Source: Clytia hemisphaerica (Eukaryota > Cnidaria > Hydrozoa > Leptothecata > Clytiidae). From it: a stretch of DNA of 64,000 bases. Location: NCBI GenBank assembly GCA_902728285.1, contig CACVBU010000292.1, forward strand, positions 253,434 through 317,433. The letters are read 5' to 3'. Positions 59,451 through 64,000 of the stretch are shown piece after piece. Positions within the stretch are counted from its first letter, which is position 1; each line of letters starts with the position of its first letter. The notes beneath the pieces were generated by a model. The model was given only the letters and a program-made list of their open reading frames with translations, made no database searches and had not been told where the DNA came from. A program made the position numbers and the translations under genes.

Positions 59451-61350
59451 CATTGTCTTTAAAAAGAAAGAACCAAAAAGGAATTTGAGTATAGTAATTT
59501 TTATAATTCTTTTGAAGGGTAATTTTCATTACTTGATGGTGTTTACGTAATAGGTAAACGACTAGGTTTTAACGTTTGAGTAACGTTTGATTGTCTTTTT
59601 AGGTAAACGAATTTTCATTTTTACGAAAGGCGCATGAAATTTTAGATTCTCTAAATGCTTTTTTCATGGTCAATCTTAAGAATTTTTCTATTACAGTCCT
59701 TGAAGTTTAAATGAAGTTATTAGTGTTGTGTATATTACTTAGGTTTTTTAACTTTCATTTGTAGATGTACAGAAACCGATATTCTTAGAATGGAACCAAA
59801 AGATTGACAAACTGCTGGCACTTTGTGAAGATGAAGATGAAAATGAAAATCGAATAAGGTTTCAAATTGTTATTTTATAAAAATATTATCTAAAAGCTGG
59901 ATTAGGGTTGTAATTTATAATTTAGTCCGTGAAGTTTCATTTGGATAATGAACTTTTATGAAAACAATTGAACGATTATCCAAATGAAAATGGACAGACT
60001 ATACATAATCACCTTGTCATGTTTGAACAACGACCTATACAGTTTATTTTTTTGAATTTTGCAAAAACAAGGTCGGTCAGGCCCGTAGATCAATAAATTA
60101 AATTGGTATCGCCTAAAAAATAAACTGTATATATTACACCCGTGTCTCAGTGACCCAGTGAGAATATTTTAGCCAGTAGGGATAAAATGAAGGAGATAAT
60201 AGCCGATGGGGATGAATATTTTTTAACAGGTTCGGGTTTCAAATTCTATTATTTCCAGCTAAAAATTCTGGTTGGGATTCCCAAAATTTTAATGTTCTTC
60301 CCATTGGGAAGGGAAGTTCAATGTAATTTTCCTATTGTGATGAAATTTCAGGGTATTTTATTTAGCTTGGGCGTTTTTTTCACCCGATTTATCCAGTGGG
60401 GAGGGTGTCCTACTGGGTCTGTCACATAAGGGTGTTCTATTTTAAAACTTTTTCGTGCATGAATAGTCTTTATATTCTAATAGATGATTTGGAAAATACC
60501 AAGCTCGAATATCATTTATACTATGAATTTACCTTTTAGGACCACATCCCAGTCTTTTGCGTGATTATGGAGCTATCAGTATTAAAATTTGACGAAGGTA
60601 TCCTCTTGAAGCAGGGCCGGCGAAACGGGGGGGGGGGGGCAGGGGGCCATGGCCTCCCCACTTTTTTGCTAAGAAAAAAAAAACAACCAACCATGGTGGC
60701 GCCTCCTTAGACACTTACTATTTGGCCCCTCCACTTCTAAAATTGACTCGCCGGCCCTGTGAAGTCGTCTACCAAAACGAACGCTTTATTCGATGTGCTC
60801 ATCAGATTACAAGTCATTAAAACTGATTTTGCTGGGTTCCAGACCCAAACTGGTCACCTGTTAAAACTGATTTCAAAGCATTCAGATTATAACAGAGGTA
60901 ATTTTGAAATTTTACAATGAAATCAATAGCGATCACCAACTCGAATGTTTTATCAGGTTTTTCTTTTATTTTTAAAGTGAACAAGGAGTGACCCCTGCCT
61001 CTACCCCTCCTTTCTTGCCTATCCCCTCTTTTCAAAAAATGTTTCACTATGTCTTGCCATCTGACTTGGCAAATGAAACTTTATCCTTGTATATGTTTTT
61101 GATGAAGGAGGGGAAGACGAAGACAAAGGAGACGACAATGAAGACGACGAAGAAGAAGGAGAAGAGGGCGAAGAAGAAGGAGACAAATATGAAGAAGACG
61201 ACGAAGACTACGAAGATGACACAAATGAAGAAGAAGAAAGATTTAAACTCAAGAAAAAAAAGCAAGATAAAAAAACCAAAGAAAAAAATGGGAAGCAAGA
61301 AAGCAAAGAAACAAGACCTAACTTTCATACATTATTACCCAGTACAAGAT
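58789..61350 (+). CDS. partial multi-exon gene with basic and acidic exons, unknown function
   Basis: Exons: 58789-58857, 59376-59444, 59765-59858, and a large acidic exon from about 61108 to 61350. The first two are a duplicated pair of Lys-rich 23-residue exons (TRKSTSKEKRQSKKKK and GKRKFTSKYDRLPKYK). The third gives DVQKPIFLEWNQKIDKLLAL then EDEDENEN. The last, in the acidic frame, is nearly all Asp/Glu for about 50 residues, then KKKKQDKKTKEK, and ends PSTR stop. Phases of the first three agree; the join to the last is not proven because its acceptor is weak. Charged blocks like these suit a nuclear or nucleolar protein, but this is only inference. The 5' part may be the exons at 28708-29008. 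Confidence 0.4.
60132..60439. repeat. TTACACCCGTGTCTC-ended MITE
   Basis: The left end ATTACACCCGTGTCTCAGTG and right end TCTGTCACATAAGGGTGTTC are imperfect inverses. It is related to 36903-37155 and the piece at 49260-49455 through CCAGTGGG and CTACTGGGTCTGT words. Confidence 0.75.
60612..60759. repeat. hAT-type MITE with CAGGGCCGGCG ends
   Basis: CAGGGCCGGCGAA at the left is inverse to CGCCGGCCCTG at the right. CAGGG-type ends are typical of hAT elements. An exact 8-bp target duplication is not visible, only a shared TGAAG on both sides. A 12-base G-run lies inside. Confidence 0.7.
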
Positions 61351-61464
61351 AGGTATGTTAGAATTTACCTACTGACCTCCGAAAATTAAATTAAATTAAA
61401 TCCAAAGAAAAATTTCAAACTTAAAACCAATAACTTATTATTCTTCCTTCGTTTTGCATACTGC

Positions 61465-61545
61465 AGCGGCGGATCTGAGGGGGTTCAAATGGTTCAGCTG
61501 AACCACCCCCACCCTTTTAGTACATAAAAAAAACAAAGACCCTTT
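61465..61545. repeat. end of a hAT-like element (CAGCGGCGGATC)
   Basis: CAGCGGCGGATCTGAGGGGG followed by GTTCAGCTGAACC resembles the ends of common non-autonomous hAT elements. The other end was not found. Confidence 0.4.
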
Positions 61546-62499
61546 CTTCAAGTGAAATCTAGTTTTTCTTTTTGGTCATATCTCGATATTATTTTACCAG
61601 GGGTTGTATGCATATGGCGTGCGTTTCCGTGGTGTGCGCGACAAACTTAGCTTTTACCGCGCTAAAAAATCTTTAGGTTATGTGTGTACGGCGTAGCTAG
61701 CTTTCCCGCGCTGTAAAAAATCTTTGTTATGACTTTATTTTGCGGGATTAATATCTAGCTGTGTTCTGTGCTAGGAAAATCTTTGATTTTGAACCTGGTT
61801 TAGAAAATGCATCCAGTGAAATGGCAAATTTGAGGTGGTTCAAGGAAATTTCTCGAAAATACGGGACCGACCGTTTTGAGCGTAAAAGATTATCCTACAA
61901 AAATAACTTTCAGTCGCATGTCGTCGCCGGCAAAATATTGAAATGATTTGAAGGGTAGCCATTCGTTCGGCAAACGACCTCACTTCTTTGCAAGCGTTCA
62001 ATGCAGTGTTTTAAAGAAAGGAATTGAAGTCCTGAAAAGTGTTAAAATAATAAGGCAAATACTTATCTTTTTGAGGACATTTTTGGTTCAATTTAATCAG
62101 TAAATTTGAGAATCACACAACAATATTAATCAATGTATGATGATTTTGACAAAGACTCTGTGTGATGGAATTTTTATCTGCTTTTGTTTGATGTGGTGAA
62201 GAGTGACAAAAGAAAAAGACTTTCATTCTGAGGAAACATTTTTGTTTTGGTTTATCTTTAGAAGAAAAGCATTCATACCAACAAAAACAAAACTTAAATC
62301 AATTTTGCTTGATAAATGAAGTTTGGAATTTATTTATAGGAAAGGACTTATTTGTGAATATTTGGTGGAAGTTTATCGTGTCTTGATATCGTGTGTTAAT
62401 CACGAATTTACGTTTGGCTCTTCTCCCTTCATTGGGCATCGGGAATATCACGGGGAAAAATCTACCTAGCTACATATGGATCATGAGATTTGCGATTGG

Positions 62500-62613
62500 C
62501 TACGTTTCGAGAGATTCTTCTCCCATCATTGGATATTGATGAGTTTCACATTGCTACGTTTCGAGAGATTTTTCTCCCATCATTGGACATTGATGAATTT
62601 CACATGGAAAAAA
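62500..62613 (+). repeat. 57-bp in-frame tandem duplication
   Basis: GCTACGTTTCGAGAGATT and TCTCCCATCATTGGA recur 57 bp apart. In one frame the unit encodes ATFREI(L/F)LPSLDIDEFH twice. A poorer third copy lies upstream near 62410. No gene is evident around it. Confidence 0.75.
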
Positions 62614-62699
62614 AGCTAGCTAGCTTTATTTTTGAAAACTGTTATAGAAAAACAAAACAAAATTTGTTTTATAACAGAGACTGGAAGAAAGGTTAGGGA

Positions 62700-63450
62700 A
62701 CAACATTTTAGCAATTTGATTGAATTTGGTTGAAGAATGAAATTTCTGGAAAGGTGAACCTTCGTGCATGCTTCAAGATAATGTGATGCGAGGAAATATT
62801 TTTGGTTTCGTCATGTCATAAGAAGAGAGAATTCATACCACTTTATACTTGCAAAACAAAACTAAGATTACTTTTACGTGATCATATGAAAATATGGTGT
62901 ACTTTTATACAAAAAGAGACATTGGTGACCTCTGAAAAAATTACCCCTTTGTGCTTAATTGTAGGTGGACATAACTTTAATTTTCCTTGAGTTTTTTGGG
63001 AAAATCACCCCAAAATCAGTTAATAATGACCCCCTATTTTATGAATTTTCTCTGAGAGTACTGCCCCTGCATCTTCCACCCCCTACAAGTAAGCATAAAC
63101 GAGTACGATTGAATGCAGAATTTATGAAATGATATATAACAACAATCTCTACCAAAACAATTACTATAAACAACACTCCATACAATTGTGAAAGTTGAAA
63201 AAGTGCTTTCCGACAGATTGTTGATGATTACTGTTAGTACCTTTAATAATGCTTAAAAACATCAAAGTTTTTACTTTGAATGTAAAAAGTACTTTTTTCT
63301 GAGATTATTCATCTAATTTGAGAGCTAGAATTTCTTGAGTCTATTTGCACATAAAACAATTTATATCAGTACTCATGGTGTACTCCACTTTTTGACAATC
63401 TTTTATTTTTCCATCTTAGGAATATTGTATTCCCTTGTATGTATTATATA
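62700..63450. other. non-coding stretch
   Basis: No exon or defined repeat is visible. Confidence 0.35.
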
Positions 63451-64000
63451 CCGGGTGACCCACGAAAAAGTTCAGACGTTTCCCGACGTCTTGAGGCTGA
63501 ACAAATGTCCCAAAGTGCTTGGAGTTTTGATATTTAGAAATTAGATATCCTAACTTAAAATTTGAGCTATCACTTTTTAAATTTGACCAACTTTTTCTCT
63601 GCTTATGAGCTTTTAAAGTCAAAATTCACTTTACGAAAAGTGTAAAAAACACGTAAAAAAGGGGTATCAAATTTGGTATTTTTAGACGTTTTTTATGTAC
63701 AGTTTTTGAAAGAAATCTATGAAAGTGTCAATTTTTATAAAAACTAGTCTTGTTTTAAACAAAAACTACTTTCAAAGGTGTTTTTATTAATTATTAATGC
63801 CATAAAACTCGTTAAATAAGTCAATTTGTAAGTGATTTTCTAATTGATTGCATGAATTTAATACCTCTTTTTTTACGTGTTTTTTACACTTTTCGAAAAG
63901 TGAATTTTGACTTTAAAAGCTCATAAGTAGAGAACAAGTTGGCCAAATTTAAAAAGTGATGGCTCAAATTTTAAGTTAGGATATCTAATTTCTAAATATC
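63451..64000. mobile_element. CCGGGTGACCC foldback element, cut by the window end
   Basis: It starts CCGGGTGACCCACGAAAAAG after TA. The arm segments AATTAGATATCCTAACTTAA and CTTTACGAAAAGTG return inverted at 63880-64000. The right terminus is outside the window. It has the same terminal heptamer as the element at 38008 but different arm sequence. Confidence 0.85.

Noticed and set aside
61047..61328. Minus-strand Phe/Val-rich 93-residue ORF
   Set aside because: It is the shadow of the acidic exon on the plus strand.

Overview
The window looks like invertebrate animal nuclear DNA. It is AT-rich, genes are split into short exons by GT-AG introns (one looks GC-AG), and transposons of several metazoan superfamilies are dense, including THAP/PIF-Harbinger, P-element-like, KDZ, DIRS, hAT-like and many foldback elements. 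I cannot fix the phylum; a cnidarian, sponge or lophotrochozoan would fit equally well. There are no bacterial-type operons, no rRNA and no convincing functional tRNA.

Layout. 1-2605 (-): the 5' part of a five-exon gene that joins a RAG1-like Cys/His cluster to the start of a P-element/THAP9-type transposase and runs off the left edge. 2606-9558: no genes; inverted-repeat elements, a tRNA-like SINE head and homopolymers. 9559-14290: a complete but decayed ISL2EU/PIF-Harbinger-type element with AT target duplication, matching terminal inverted repeats, a THAP+DDE transposase (+) and a convergent SWIM-YqaJ-PHD partner (-). 14384-18515 (+): a host-like multi-exon gene with an NRF1-like segment. 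20230-23307: degenerate repeats, a DIRS-type gag ORF, a foldback element and an rve-like integrase (-). 24611-25087 (-): an orphan HECT C-lobe exon. 26930-27770: a tandem array with an embedded duplicated unit. 28708-29008 (+): two exons of an unrecognised gene whose intron sequence recurs at 58.7-59.4 kb. 29612-33000: a 693-bp near-perfect palindrome, then a cluster of elements built of inverted AATCGAA words. 34307-42137 (+): a KDZ transposase gene with CxC-type zinc cluster, decayed catalytic core and a C-terminal cysteine-peptidase-like domain, carrying other elements in its introns. 42780-44040: an 11-12 copy satellite of period 107-109 bp. 46122-51628 (-): a ten-exon gene of unknown function whose splice phases all agree (406 aa). 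51974-52144 (+): one exon resembling fibrocystin/PKHD1L1-type proteins. 58789-61350 (+): K-rich and acidic exons with a tandemly duplicated 69-nt exon. The right edge cuts a CCGGGTG foldback element.

Most recognisable genes here are mobile-element genes at different stages of decay. Only three look like candidate host genes with intact splicing: the NRF1-like gene, the ten-exon gene at 46-51.6 kb and the 58.8-61.4 kb gene. The strongest leads for something new are the RAG1-like/P-transposase combination, the KDZ-peptidase fusion and the AATCGAA palindrome family. All family assignments come from motif reading, without database searches.
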